This document shows positions 7,632 to 15,319 of a DNA stretch of 47,357 nt, piece by piece. The number at the start of each line of letters is the position of its first letter. Within the stretch, counting starts at the first letter, position 1. This DNA is from Spirochaetaceae bacterium (GTDB lineage: Bacteria > Spirochaetota > Spirochaetia > Treponematales > Rectinemataceae). The notes beneath the pieces are model-generated. The model searched no databases and was not told the DNA's origin. It worked only from the letters and a program-made list of their open reading frames with translations. The stretch spans positions 1 to 47,357 of the forward strand of contig JANXYQ010000094.1 in NCBI GenBank assembly GCA_025355995.1. The letters run 5' to 3'. A program made the translations under genes and the position numbers.

Positions 7632-9343
7632 GCGGCGGCTCCCTCGAGGGCGGCGGCGAGCTCCCCTATCGAGAGGGGGTGCGAAGCCAGGCTCAGGCCG
7701 AGGACCTCCAGCTCGATCGCGACCTCGCAGGCGAAGGGCCTGCGTATTCCCCAAGCCGCGTCGAAGCGGTCGTAGAAGACCGACCTCGGGGCGCCGACCG
7801 CGGCTACCCTCCCCCCGTCGAAGACGGCGACGAGGTCGGCCCTGGCGGCTTCCTCCATGGAGTGGGTGGCCATGACGACGGTCGCCCCCGACCTGCGGGA
7901 GCCGAGGATCAGGTCGAGCACGGCGCGCTTGGTAGCCGGGTCGAGGGCGCTCGTGGGTTCGTCCAGGAGCAGGGCGTCGCCGTCCATCGCGAGGACGCCG
8001 GCCAAGGCCAGCCGCCGCTTCTCCCCGCCGGAGAGAGACCTCGTCTTCCTATCCCGGTACTCCGCGTAGCCGAGTCCGGTCTCCTCCATCGATCGCCTAA
8101 CGCGTTCGACCAGGGCCTTCCCCGAAAGCCCCATGTTGCGCGGGCCGAAGGCGACGTCGTCGGCCGCATAGAGCTCGAAGAGGGCTGACTCGGGCCTCTG
8201 GACGGCAAGAGGGGCGCGCATACGCACGGAACGCAGGTCCGCGCGGGGATCGGAAAGCTCCGTCCCGAAGGCTCGCACCGAGCCGGAGCTCGCCGCGACG
8301 AGGCCGTCGAGGAGCTGCAGCGCCGTCGACTTGCCCGAGCCCGTCCTGCCCACCAAGGCTAGGGTCGCGCCCCGCGGCACGGCCAGATCGACGCCGCGCA
8401 GGGCCTCCGTCTCGTTTTCCGTGCCTCGGAGGTAGGAATGTCGCGCGCGGGAAAGCACGAAAGCGGCGTCGGCGACGGGGGCCTCGGGGAAGGGCTCTCC
8501 CCCCCTTCCCTCCCCCGGGGTCCGTGAAGCGAGGGCGGCGTAGATCCGCGAAGCGAGGGCGCGCGCGGATTCCGCGACGACGGGCTCCAGGGCGAGGGCG
8601 AGGGAGAGCGCTGCGCAATCGGGGAGCCCGAGGGCTTGGACGGAAGGAAGGCCGCGCCCGCCCGCGAACAGCTCGCTCGGGGACCCGTCGAAGACCAGCG
8701 AGCCCGCGTCTAGGACCAGGACGCGCGCCGCCCTCGAAGCCTCGGACATATCGTGGGTGACATGCACGACGGTCTTCCCGGAGGAGACGAGCCGGTCCAT
8801 GAGGCCCAGGATCGCCGCTCGGGCCTCGGGATCGAGCATGGCCGTCGCCTCGTCGAAGGCGACGCAGCCGACGTCGAGGGCGAGGACGCCCGCGACGGCC
8901 AGCCGCTGCTGCTGCCCGACGGATAGGAAATGAGAGGCCCTGGACCTCAGATCGGCTAGGCCGACGGCCATAAGGGCCTCATCGACCCGGCGCGCTATTT
9001 CTTCGCGCGGCAGCCCGAGGTTCTCGGGGCCGAAGGCGACGTCCTCCTCTACGGAAGAGGATACTATCTGGTCGGCCGGGGATTGGAAGACGAGCCCGAC
9101 GGAGGCGAGGGCCACGGCGCGGCCTTCCTCGCCTCGAGTCCGCACCCCGCCTATCCGCAGCTCGCCCGAGTCGGGTTCGCGAAGGCCGTTCAGGAGCCGG
9201 AGGAGGCTGCTCTTGCCCGATCCGTTCGCCCCTACGACGGCTACGTATTCGCCCTCGCGGATCGAGAGATTTATATCGATGAGGGCTGGGCGCGCGGAAC
9301 CTGGGTAAGAGTAGTAGACGTTCTCGAGTTCTATGAGAGACAT
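7628..9343 (-). CDS. ECF transporter ATPase, two ABC domains fused (EcfA-EcfA')
   Basis: 571 residues holding two complete nucleotide-binding domains. Domain 1 has Walker A GANGSGKSS (about 38-46), signature LSVGQQQR and Walker B VAFDEA. Domain 2 has Walker A GRTGSGKST (about 350), signature LSGGEKRR and Walker B ALLLDEPTSALDP. A linker of roughly 60-70 residues joins them. ECF systems often use two separate ATPases (EcfA1/EcfA2); here one polypeptide supplies both. Start ATG 9343 has GAGGTG upstream. It is the first gene of the operon (ATPase, EcfT, PanT-like, CoaX-like), reading from the promoter at 9421-9449. Confidence 0.93.
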   Translation of the reverse strand: MSLIELENVYYSYPGSARPALIDINLSIREGEYVAVVGANGSGKSSLLRLLNGLREPDSGELRIGGVRTRGEEGRAVALASVGLVFQSPADQIVSSSVEEDVAFGPENLGLPREEIARRVDEALMAVGLADLRSRASHFLSVGQQQRLAVAGVLALDVGCVAFDEATAMLDPEARAAILGLMDRLVSSGKTVVHVTHDMSEASRAARVLVLDAGSLVFDGSPSELFAGGRGLPSVQALGLPDCAALSLALALEPVVAESARALASRIYAALASRTPGEGRGGEPFPEAPVADAAFVLSRARHSYLRGTENETEALRGVDLAVPRGATLALVGRTGSGKSTALQLLDGLVAASSGSVRAFGTELSDPRADLRSVRMRAPLAVQRPESALFELYAADDVAFGPRNMGLSGKALVERVRRSMEETGLGYAEYRDRKTRSLSGGEKRRLALAGVLAMDGDALLLDEPTSALDPATKRAVLDLILGSRRSGATVVMATHSMEEAARADLVAVFDGGRVAAVGAPRSVFYDRFDAAWGIRRPFACEVAIELEVLGLSLASHPLSIGELAAALEGAAA

Positions 9344-9369
9344 GAGCACCTCGCGTCTCGGCCTCGTGC

Positions 9370-9400
9370 AACGACTACCGTCGTAACGACTACCGTCGTT
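9370..9400. repeat. Tandem 15-bp palindromic repeat in the ECF operon leader
   Basis: AACGACTACCGTCGT occurs twice head to tail (9370-9384 and 9385-9399), followed by a T. Each unit is itself palindromic (ACGAC-TACC-GTCGT). It lies about 15-45 bases downstream of the predicted transcription start and 27 bases upstream of the ATPase start codon. This is a good position for a repressor operator, or for two small RNA hairpins that control translation. Confidence 0.75.
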
Positions 9401-9420
9401 AAGGTCCAAGCGTTGATGAG

Positions 9421-9449
9421 AAAATAGACATCTTCGCTGATGGTGTCAA
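9421..9449 (-). promoter_or_regulatory. Sigma-70 promoter of the ECF operon
   Basis: On the minus strand a perfect -35 TTGACA (plus 9444-9449) and -10 TATTTT (plus 9421-9426) are 17 bases apart. The predicted start is near 9414, giving a leader of about 70 bases that contains the tandem palindrome. The -35 overlaps an 18-bp perfect palindrome (9448-9465) at the end of the LysR gene. Confidence 0.75.
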
Positions 9450-9463
9450 GGGCGAGCTCGCCC

Positions 9464-10363
9464 TTATGACAGATTCCGGCGCGCGCGGTCGGCGAAATAT
9501 TCCTTGGCTAGGGCGATGAACCTCTCCTCGCGGTCGGAGAGGAAGGCCTTGCCGTGGCAGAGCCCAAGAACCATCGTTTGGGGGAGCATCACGATGCTGA
9601 CCCCGGCCACGGCGGCGTCGCGATAGGCCAGGTCGGGAACGATCGACCAGCCGAGCCCCGTGCTCACGAGCTTGATGATCGAATACGCGTCGCTGCAGAC
9701 GTACCCGACATTGGGGACGCAGCCGTACTCGGCGCAGATCGATCGGACTTTCTCGGCCAGTCCCGGCGCGGTTGCGGGGGAGATCGCCACGAAGGCGCTG
9801 TCCCGCAGCATCGCCATGCAGGCGCCGGGATCGTCCTGGACTTGCGCAGTGGAGGGGAAAATGACCGCCAGTCGTTCCTCGGAAAGGGGCTCGAAGGCCA
9901 GTCCATCCTCGTGCAACCAGGCCCGCACGAAGCCCAGATCGATGGCGCCGGAGCGTATCGCGCGTTCCTGGGCCTCGGTGGACATGACCGAGAGCTCGAA
10001 CCTCATGCCCGGCTCGCGTTCGTGAACGAGCTCGAAGAAGGGCGGGAGGGTCGAATACATCAGGAAATTCACGCAACCGATCCGCAGGCTGTTGGCCTCC
10101 GACTCCCCGAGCACCTTGACCGTCCGCGCCACCATTTCGGCGCTGTCGAGCAGGCGCTGAGCCTCGATCTTGAGGTACTCGCCCGCCTTGGTGAGCAGGA
10201 TCGACTTCCCCGCGCGGTCGAACAGCTCCGCGCCCAGCTCCTTCTCGAGCTCATGTATCTGGCGGCTCAAGGGCGGCTGCGAGATATGCAGCTCCTCCGC
10301 GGCCCTCGAGAAGCTCAGGGCCTTCGCCACCGCGGAGAAATACTTGAGGTGCCGAAGTTCCAT
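9464..10363 (-). CDS. LysR-family transcriptional regulator
   Basis: 299 residues. The N-terminal winged helix-turn-helix is unmistakable (RHLKYFSAVAKALSFSRAAE, then SQPPLSRQIHELEKELGAEL), followed by the linker helix and a two-lobe effector domain. Start at ATG 10363, the canonical LysR N terminus (MELRHLKYF). There is no Shine-Dalgarno, and a predicted -10 ends 6 bases before the ATG, so the mRNA may be leaderless. It lies between the ATP-grasp gene and the ECF operon on the same strand; either could be its target, but nothing in the sequence decides this. The effector is unknown. Confidence 0.93.
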   Translation of the reverse strand: MELRHLKYFSAVAKALSFSRAAEELHISQPPLSRQIHELEKELGAELFDRAGKSILLTKAGEYLKIEAQRLLDSAEMVARTVKVLGESEANSLRIGCVNFLMYSTLPPFFELVHEREPGMRFELSVMSTEAQERAIRSGAIDLGFVRAWLHEDGLAFEPLSEERLAVIFPSTAQVQDDPGACMAMLRDSAFVAISPATAPGLAEKVRSICAEYGCVPNVGYVCSDAYSIIKLVSTGLGWSIVPDLAYRDAAVAGVSIVMLPQTMVLGLCHGKAFLSDREERFIALAKEYFADRARRNLS

Positions 10364-10369
10364 GCCAAT

Positions 10370-10398
10370 AAAATAGGTGGAATCGGCCGCGAGCGCAA
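10370..10398 (-). promoter_or_regulatory. Probable promoter of the LysR gene (leaderless)
   Basis: Minus strand TTGCGC (plus 10393-10398), 17-base spacer, TATTTT (plus 10370-10375). The -10 ends six bases before the ATG at 10363, so transcription would begin at or next to the start codon. Confidence 0.55.
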
Positions 10399-10405
10399 GC
10401 GACCT

Positions 10406-11497
10406 TTAGGACGTCAGCCGCTCGAACACGGCGACGGGAAGCGACTTTCGGAGACCGGAGGGCAGCTCACGGCGATACAGACCGGCCGAGCGATAGCGAT
10501 GGAGCGCGGCGACGACGATCGCGGCGAGATAGTGCTCCCGCTCGAGGCCGTAGGCGCTCGAGCAGGCATCGAACCAGGGATCGGGTATCTTGGGCTGGCC
10601 GTTGACCTCGAGGGCGAAAAGACGCCCTCCCTCGTCGATGAGGTCGCAGCGCGCGTAATCCCGTGCGCCCGACGCGGCCAAGGCCCTCCGGGCGAAGGCT
10701 CCGAGACGGGCTTTTTCCGCGGCGTCGTCGACGGGAGAGGCGATCGTCAGGTTGTGCAGCCTGTCCTCCCTCGTTACGACGCGGATGGGCCTCTCCTCCT
10801 TGAGGCTGATTTCTGCGGGCATCATCAGCGCCGCGTCGCCGTTCCCGATCATCGCGACCGTGTACTCGCGGCTATCTTCGCCCCCGACGAAGTGCTCGAC
10901 CAGCAAGTCGTCGTATTCGGCCAGGGCGGCCTCCACGCTCGACAGCAGCGCGCCGGGATCGAAGGCTACGGACCGAGCGTGGATGCCGCGGTTCTCGTTC
11001 TCGCCGTTCGGCTTCACGATGTAGGGATAGTCCTTCGCATTGGCGATGAGCCTGAATCCGGCCATGGATCCGGTCCTGGTCCTGCGTATCCTGAACGAGC
11101 TAGGCGTATCGATGCCCCGGCTTTCCCATTCTCCCTTGAGCCTGGACTTGGAGAGGCAGAGCTCGAGGGCGGGCGAGGAGGCCCCGATGAAGGGCACGCC
11201 CTCGCGCTCGAGGCATTCGCGGACCTCGCGCCTGTCGCCTTTCGGTCCGTAGCCCGGGAAAGGACAGAAGACGAGGCTAGGCCGTCGGCTGCGCAAGGTC
11301 GCTAGCAGATCTTCGCGGCTTTCCACGGCCTCGCAAGCGAAGGAGAAACCCGATCGCAGCAGTACGGACTCTAAAAGCGCTAACTCGTGGAACGCCGGCT
11401 CGAGTACCGCGTTTCGCGACATCCCCGGGACGAGAGCGAGTAGCAGGTTTTCGCGTTCCGCGATATCGCGCAAGGTCCTGTCGATTCTTAGGTGCAT
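10406..11497 (-). CDS. ATP-grasp protein, D-alanine-D-alanine ligase-like
   Basis: 363 residues. The central domain has the ATP-grasp pattern: YPYIVKPNGENENRGI (nucleotide-binding Lys and loop), LLVEHFVGGEDSREYTVAMI, DYARCDLIDEGGRLFALEVN and NGQPKIPD, as in Ddl-type carboxylate-amine ligases. The N-terminal half (PSLVFCPFPGYGPKG, then EREGVPFIGAS) also follows the Ddl plan. Ddl makes the D-Ala-D-Ala dipeptide of peptidoglycan, but NGQPKIPDPW replaces the usual NxxPG, and there is no mur neighbour, so another amino-acid or peptide ligation is possible. ATG 11497 is chosen for its GAGGG site and promoter spacing. It precedes lysR by 42 bases. Confidence 0.75.
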   Translation of the reverse strand: MHLRIDRTLRDIAERENLLLALVPGMSRNAVLEPAFHELALLESVLLRSGFSFACEAVESREDLLATLRSRRPSLVFCPFPGYGPKGDRREVRECLEREGVPFIGASSPALELCLSKSRLKGEWESRGIDTPSSFRIRRTRTGSMAGFRLIANAKDYPYIVKPNGENENRGIHARSVAFDPGALLSSVEAALAEYDDLLVEHFVGGEDSREYTVAMIGNGDAALMMPAEISLKEERPIRVVTREDRLHNLTIASPVDDAAEKARLGAFARRALAASGARDYARCDLIDEGGRLFALEVNGQPKIPDPWFDACSSAYGLEREHYLAAIVVAALHRYRSAGLYRRELPSGLRKSLPVAVFERLTS

Positions 11498-11512
11498 CGT
11501 GCCCTCGACAGG

Positions 11513-11541
11513 AACATATGCGCGAAGACGCGTCCTGTCAA
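11513..11541 (-). promoter_or_regulatory. Sigma-70 promoter of the ATP-grasp gene
   Basis: Minus strand TTGACA (plus 11536-11541), 17-base spacer, TATGTT (plus 11513-11518). The leader to ATG 11497 would be short, with GAGGG inside it; this supports that start over the upstream TTG. Confidence 0.65.
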
Positions 11542-11650
11542 ATACTTCAAAGGTATGGATGCCAAGCAAAATAGTATTGGACCAAGCCCTCGTCGCTCCC
11601 CTAGATTAGTCTCAAGTCAGGCGCGTTCGCGCCTCGAAGGAGCTTATTCA

Positions 11651-12706
11651 ATGACGAGACATCCGATAGCCCAGATAGTCGGCGCGATCGCCGCGCTAGC
11701 CATAGCCGCATCATGCGCGACTACGCCCAAGGCCGCCAAAGCGCCGTCTCCCGCCGCGCCTCCGCCGGCAGCCGCCGCCGAGCCGGCCTCAGCGGAGCCG
11801 GCGGCGGTCCCCGCTCCCGACGCGCAGCGCGCGAAAGCCGCCGCGCTCAGGAAAAGGGCCTTCGACCTCGGGCTCAAGGAGCTCCTGCCCGCTGACTACG
11901 CCGCGGCCGACGCGGCCTTCGCGGAGGGAATCGGCGGCTACGGGAAGGACAACGCGGCTTCGACGGCCTCTTTCGCCGACTCCTCCGTGCGCTTCGGGAG
12001 CCTGATCTCGGAAAGCTTGCCCATGCTGGCGGCGAAGGAGAGGGGCCGCGCGGAAGCCCTACGCGATACGGCCCTAGGCAAGCGAGCCGACGGGCTCTTC
12101 CCGGAGCTGTTCTCCTTCGCCGAGGCGGAGTTCGCCGTCCCCACGGCAGCAGAGGCATCGGGCGACTACGAAGCCGCCGCCGCCGGCTACCGCGCATCCT
12201 CGAAGGCATTCGAGGTGCTTTACAAGTTATGCGACGCCGAATCGGCCAGGAAGGCGATCGTCGCCCGCGATTTCGAGAAATGGGATCCGTCCAATTGGAC
12301 TCTGGCGGAAACGAAGTTCGCCGCCTCGCGGGACCTGCTGCCTCGGGACGCTCCGGCAGCGGGGGCATCGGTCGACGAGGCGATACTCCGCTACGGCCTG
12401 GCGAGCAGGACCGCCCTCGAGTACTACGCTTCCGATAGGAAGCTGAGCTCGGAAGCGGAGAAGGACAGGGCCTCCGGCATAAAGGCCGAGGTGGCGGTCA
12501 AGGACGAGTTCGCCTCCGCCCTCGCCATTCATTCGCGGGCCGAGGCCGCCTATTCCTCCCGGGATTTCGAAGGCTCCTCCTCGCTGTACGATCGGGCCGC
12601 CGCCGCTTTCGCCGCGGCCTACGGGCACGCGAAAACGAAAATGGATGCCACCAAAGCCGAGCTGGACTCGCTCGACGCGGCGCTCTCGGAAAGGGGGATA
12701 GACTGA
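11651..12706 (+). CDS. Putative lipoprotein, alanine-rich helical-repeat protein
   Basis: 351 residues. The signal peptide ends in a lipobox (IAASC, Cys near residue 24), followed by a Pro/Ala-rich linker of about 35 residues. The rest is helical with TPR-like spacing of Ala-Tyr-Phe units (ADYAAADAAFAEGI, FSFAEAEFAVP, FEGSSSLYDRAAAAF), suggesting a repeat solenoid. No enzyme motif is seen. ATG 11651 has AAGGAG upstream. Its TGA overlaps the ATG of the LysM gene by one base, so the pair is translationally coupled. A periplasmic scaffold working with the peptidoglycan-binding partner is a reasonable guess. Specific function unknown. Confidence 0.75.
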   Translation: MTRHPIAQIVGAIAALAIAASCATTPKAAKAPSPAAPPPAAAAEPASAEPAAVPAPDAQRAKAAALRKRAFDLGLKELLPADYAAADAAFAEGIGGYGKDNAASTASFADSSVRFGSLISESLPMLAAKERGRAEALRDTALGKRADGLFPELFSFAEAEFAVPTAAEASGDYEAAAAGYRASSKAFEVLYKLCDAESARKAIVARDFEKWDPSNWTLAETKFAASRDLLPRDAPAAGASVDEAILRYGLASRTALEYYASDRKLSSEAEKDRASGIKAEVAVKDEFASALAIHSRAEAAYSSRDFEGSSSLYDRAAAAFAAAYGHAKTKMDATKAELDSLDAALSERGID

Positions 12707-13218
12707 TGGGTAGGAAACCGGCATTCGTCCTTTCGGCCGCGCTTTTCTTGATAGCGCCGCTTTTCGCCCCCGCCGCGGCGGCGCAAGGCTCGGCTAGGGA
12801 TTCGCACGCGATCGCCGCGATGGAGCTTCGCGGCGAGGCGCTCGCGGCCTATGACTCCGGAGATTACGATGGCGCAGCCGAGCTCGCGAGGCGTGCGAAG
12901 GCGGAGCTCGCCTTTATCCAAGCCGCCTCCCCCGCGGCGAAGGCCGAGGCGGCCTTGCCGGCTTCCTATAGGGTCAGGCTCGTCCCCGAGGATAGGGACT
13001 CCCTTTCCAAGATCGCCGGCTACCCCTTCGTCTACGGAGACCGCGAGAAGTGGATAGTGCTCTACCGCGCGAACAAGGATGTCTTGAAGCATCCCGAGGA
13101 CGAGGACTTGATCCTGCCCGACGAGATACTCGCGATCCCGAGCATCGCAGGAGAAGTCCGCGAGGGGGAATGGTCGGACACTTCGCTATATCCCGTTTTC
13201 GCGTCCTCGGTCCGATAG
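12706..13218 (+). CDS. Secreted LysM-like peptidoglycan-binding protein
   Basis: 170 residues with a signal peptide (about 1-26, cleavage near AAAAQG). An N-terminal helical segment (SHAIAAMELRGEALAAYDSG) is followed by a LysM-like domain from about 86: YRVRL, DSLSKIAGYPFVYGDREKW, LYRANKDVL, then LILPDEILAIP. LysM binds N-acetylglucosamine-containing glycans, so the protein should sit on the peptidoglycan. It is coupled to the upstream lipoprotein gene and followed by a strong terminator, making a two-gene operon. Confidence 0.8.
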   Translation: MGRKPAFVLSAALFLIAPLFAPAAAAQGSARDSHAIAAMELRGEALAAYDSGDYDGAAELARRAKAELAFIQAASPAAKAEAALPASYRVRLVPEDRDSLSKIAGYPFVYGDREKWIVLYRANKDVLKHPEDEDLILPDEILAIPSIAGEVREGEWSDTSLYPVFASSVR

Positions 13219-13251
13219 GTCGTTGACTTAAGCGATCCCTGCGCCAATCAT

Positions 13252-13280
13252 GCGCCTTCCCCGCGGAAGGCGCTTTTTTT
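13252..13280 (+). terminator. Rho-independent terminator of the lipoprotein-LysM operon
   Basis: Perfect 9-bp stem GCGCCTTCC/GGAAGGCGC with a 4-base loop (13252-13273), followed by seven T. Confidence 0.92.
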
Positions 13281-13330
13281 ATCGTATTCGAGGACGCGGG
13301 AAAAGAATGCGCGGCTTCTCGCCTTTCGTA

Positions 13331-13359
13331 TTGCCGGCGCGGAGCTAGGGCAATAAACT
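13331..13359 (+). promoter_or_regulatory. Probable promoter of the secreted protein gene at 13378
   Basis: TTGCCG (13331-13336), 17-base spacer, TAAACT (13354-13359). It is followed by AAGGAG and the ATG at 13378. Confidence 0.5.
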
Positions 13360-13377
13360 AGTGGCAAGGAGCACACG

Positions 13378-13866
13378 ATGAACCGTAAACTACTTTGCCT
13401 CTCCGCCGCGATCGCCTTCACCGCAGCGGCGGCCTTCGCCGCGGATGGAACCGTCGACGCCCGACTCGGGAAACAACTCGACAAGCTGGGCCTGCACTAC
13501 ACGACGACCAAGTCGGGCAACTATTCGCTGCAGCAGGACCTCGACGGGAACCGCACGCAGACAGTCTATATCATGTCCAAAACCGAGACCTACGGCGGCC
13601 TCGAAATCCGCGAGATCTGGTCCAACGCGGGCAACTTCGACGCCGTGCCCAGCTCGGACCAGATGTCCCAGCTGCTCGAGGACAACAACACCGAGAAGAT
13701 CGGCGCCTGGAACCTCGAGGCGTCCGACGACGGTTCCTACCTGGTCTATTTCTCGATCAAGATTCCGGTGTACCTCAAGGACAAGGACCTCTCGGACATG
13801 ATCGATTTCGCGGCGACCGTCGGCGACGGGATGGAGGCGAAGCTCTTCAATACCGACGACAATTGA
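13378..13866 (+). CDS. Secreted protein, YbjN/chaperone-like fold suspected
   Basis: 162 residues with a clear signal peptide (MNRKLLCLSAAIAFTAAAAF, cut after AFA). The mature part begins LGKQLDKLGLHYTTTKSGNY and continues with alternating strands (RTQTVYIMSKTETYGGLEIR, EIWSNAGNF) and a C-terminal helix ending in acidic residues. The opening 'one helix, then strand with simple polar residues' is like YbjN or type III chaperone-like sensory domains, but this is weak. It has a strong AAGGAG site and its own promoter, and converges on the FecR gene 13 bases away. Function unknown; probably periplasmic. Confidence 0.7.
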   Translation: MNRKLLCLSAAIAFTAAAAFAADGTVDARLGKQLDKLGLHYTTTKSGNYSLQQDLDGNRTQTVYIMSKTETYGGLEIREIWSNAGNFDAVPSSDQMSQLLEDNNTEKIGAWNLEASDDGSYLVYFSIKIPVYLKDKDLSDMIDFAATVGDGMEAKLFNTDDN

Positions 13867-13879
13867 GCGGCAGGGCCGG

Positions 13880-14953
13880 TCAGTTCCCCCGCTTTCCTGC
13901 CTCTCGCTCCATCCTCGCGCGCTTCACTTGCCTCTCGGCCCGGCGAAGGACGGCGATGCGCTTGAGGTCGGCGTCCTTCGCCGCCTCGAAGCGCTTGAAG
14001 AAATCCGCCACCGTCACGCCGGGCCGCACTCTCTGGCCCTGCACCGCGGAGTCTCCTCCGACGAGCTCCCCAAGGGCGTCGACGCGCGCGGCTATCCTCT
14101 CCATCGCGCCAAGAACGCGTCGGGACTCCGCGAGGAGAGGGCCTACCTCCGTCAGGCGGCGTTCGAGCTCGGCATCGGAGATCCTCGCGCCGGCCCCCGA
14201 CTTTTCCTCCTGGGCCCAGGCCTTGAGCGCGCCATCGGCGGCTATCCGGGCGTGGTTCGCCCGGAGCCTGTCGGAAAGCTCGAGGTAGCGCGCCGCTATG
14301 AGCCTCGCAGCCTTTGGCGCGTCGCGCGCGAAGTCCGCCGTCTCGTCCGCCAGCCATTTTTCCTTGAACCCCGCGAAATCGGCCGAGGCGACGGCCCTGC
14401 GAGCTATCTTGGCTCCGACGCGTTTTTCCACCGCCTGCCCGGGCAGGGCCGAGGTCGATACGCCCTCGGATACGCAGGATACCTCGCCCTCGGAACAGCC
14501 TACGAGGATGGAGCCGCCCGGCGAGGCGATCACGTCGAATTCCGTGCCGCGGACCGCGCAGGTCGCGCTCTCCGTGGCGACGGTAAAGCCGGGGGAGCCG
14601 CCGAGCTTCTTGATCTTAACGCCGATCTGGCCTGCGATGAGCTCGACCTCGCTCTGGCGTTCGCCCTTGATGGCATCGAGGTTAAAATATAAGGAGGTCC
14701 TCGGCGCCAATTTGATGCTCCCGCTCATCCCCGTAGCCTTGGCCAACTTCAGGGTCGCCTGGCTTCCCGGCCCCGTGGAAATAAGGTCGCCGTCGTAGAC
14801 CTCGTCCCCGATGCCCGGCGCGGCGAGCGTCGCCCCGTCCCGCGCGAGGCTCAGCTGACCTTCGCAGAAATCGATCGTGGCTAGCGGATCCTCGGCCCTC
14901 GCCGCGGCCAAGACGGCGAAGGCGAGACAGGCGGCGAGAAAACAGGCTCTCAT
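13880..14953 (-). CDS. FecR-domain secreted protein
   Basis: 357 residues: signal peptide (MRACFLAACLAFAVLAAARA), then a FecR-type beta domain to about residue 185 with the usual pieces (GDLISTGPGSQATLKL, SLYFNLDAI, VELIAGQIGVKIKK, FTVATESATCAVRGTEFDV, GCSEGEVSC). The C-terminal 150 residues are helical and highly charged (long runs of Glu/Arg/Lys) and may form a coiled coil. FecR domains in such secreted proteins bind other envelope components; no sigma-factor pair is nearby, so iron regulation is not implied. The upstream 200 bases contain a large inverted repeat. Confidence 0.82.
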   Translation of the reverse strand: MRACFLAACLAFAVLAAARAEDPLATIDFCEGQLSLARDGATLAAPGIGDEVYDGDLISTGPGSQATLKLAKATGMSGSIKLAPRTSLYFNLDAIKGERQSEVELIAGQIGVKIKKLGGSPGFTVATESATCAVRGTEFDVIASPGGSILVGCSEGEVSCVSEGVSTSALPGQAVEKRVGAKIARRAVASADFAGFKEKWLADETADFARDAPKAARLIAARYLELSDRLRANHARIAADGALKAWAQEEKSGAGARISDAELERRLTEVGPLLAESRRVLGAMERIAARVDALGELVGGDSAVQGQRVRPGVTVADFFKRFEAAKDADLKRIAVLRRAERQVKRARMEREAGKRGN

Positions 14954-15056
14954 CGTTGCGGCTCCTTTTATTCGAGACCGATCGCTATTAGTCGTCGAAA
15001 GGGGCGAGGGGGTTCACGGAATTCGCGAGCCCGTGCGGGCCCGCGCTTCCGGGCCG

Positions 15057-15111
15057 GGGAATGCGCTCTCGCGCCCCTCAAATGATCGGCGCGCGGGCGG
15101 AGCGCATTCCC
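15057..15111. repeat. 12-bp perfect inverted repeat with GC-rich flanks
   Basis: GGGAATGCGCTC (15057-15068) and its complement (15100-15111) enclose a 31-base loop. The flanks (TGCGGGC on the left, GCCCGCG on the right) can extend the pairing. It lies between the tRNA-Asn terminator and the FecR gene, so on the minus strand it would be in the FecR leader, or it may be a separate structured RNA. It has no terminal T-run and is not a simple terminator. Confidence 0.6.
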
Positions 15112-15130
15112 TTCGAGCCCGCGCGGGGTA

Positions 15131-15170
15131 AAAAAGAAGCCGCGATCGCGAAAGCGATCACGGCTTCTTT
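15131..15170 (-). terminator. Rho-independent terminator of tRNA-Asn
   Basis: Stem AAAGAAGCCGCGATCGC with GCGATCACGGCTTCTTT (one mismatch) around a GAAA loop. On the minus strand it ends in five or more T immediately after the tRNA. Confidence 0.88.
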
Positions 15171-15171
15171 A

Positions 15172-15244
15172 CTCCCCCGCGCGGGCTCGAACCACGGACA
15201 TTCTGGTTAACAGCCAGACGCTCTGCCAACTGAGCTACAGGGGA
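15172..15244 (-). tRNA. tRNA-Asn (GTT anticodon)
   Basis: 73-base cloverleaf on the minus strand. The acceptor TCCCCTG pairs with CGGGGGA (one T-G) and the discriminator is G. D arm AGCTCAGTTGGCAGAGC. The anticodon stem holds loop CTGTTAA with anticodon GTT. T arm CGTGG-TTCGAGC-CCGCG. CCA is not encoded. Confidence 0.95.
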
Positions 15245-15268
15245 AAGAACGTTTCCAAGAACCAGGGA

Positions 15269-15297
15269 AAATTACCCTGATCGGCTTCGATTGTCAA
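15269..15297 (-). promoter_or_regulatory. Sigma-70 promoter of tRNA-Asn
   Basis: Minus strand TTGACA (plus 15292-15297), 17-base spacer, TAATTT (plus 15269-15274). Start expected near 15262, about 18 bases before the tRNA. Confidence 0.78.
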
Positions 15298-15319
15298 TAC
15301 CTCGCAGTGCAGCGGCCTC

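Noticed and set aside
9370-9400. Short tandem repeat considered as a CRISPR array or satellite
   Set aside because: Only two copies of 15 bp with no spacers and no cas genes; better explained as an operator or hairpin pair.
9448-9465. 18-bp perfect palindrome considered as the LysR gene terminator
   Set aside because: It has no loop and no T-run, and it overlaps the -35 of the ECF promoter; an operator role is possible but unsupported.
9554-11305. A 583-codon plus-strand frame opposite the LysR and ATP-grasp genes
   Set aside because: Antisense shadow; both minus-strand genes carry clear family motifs, promoters and ribosome sites.
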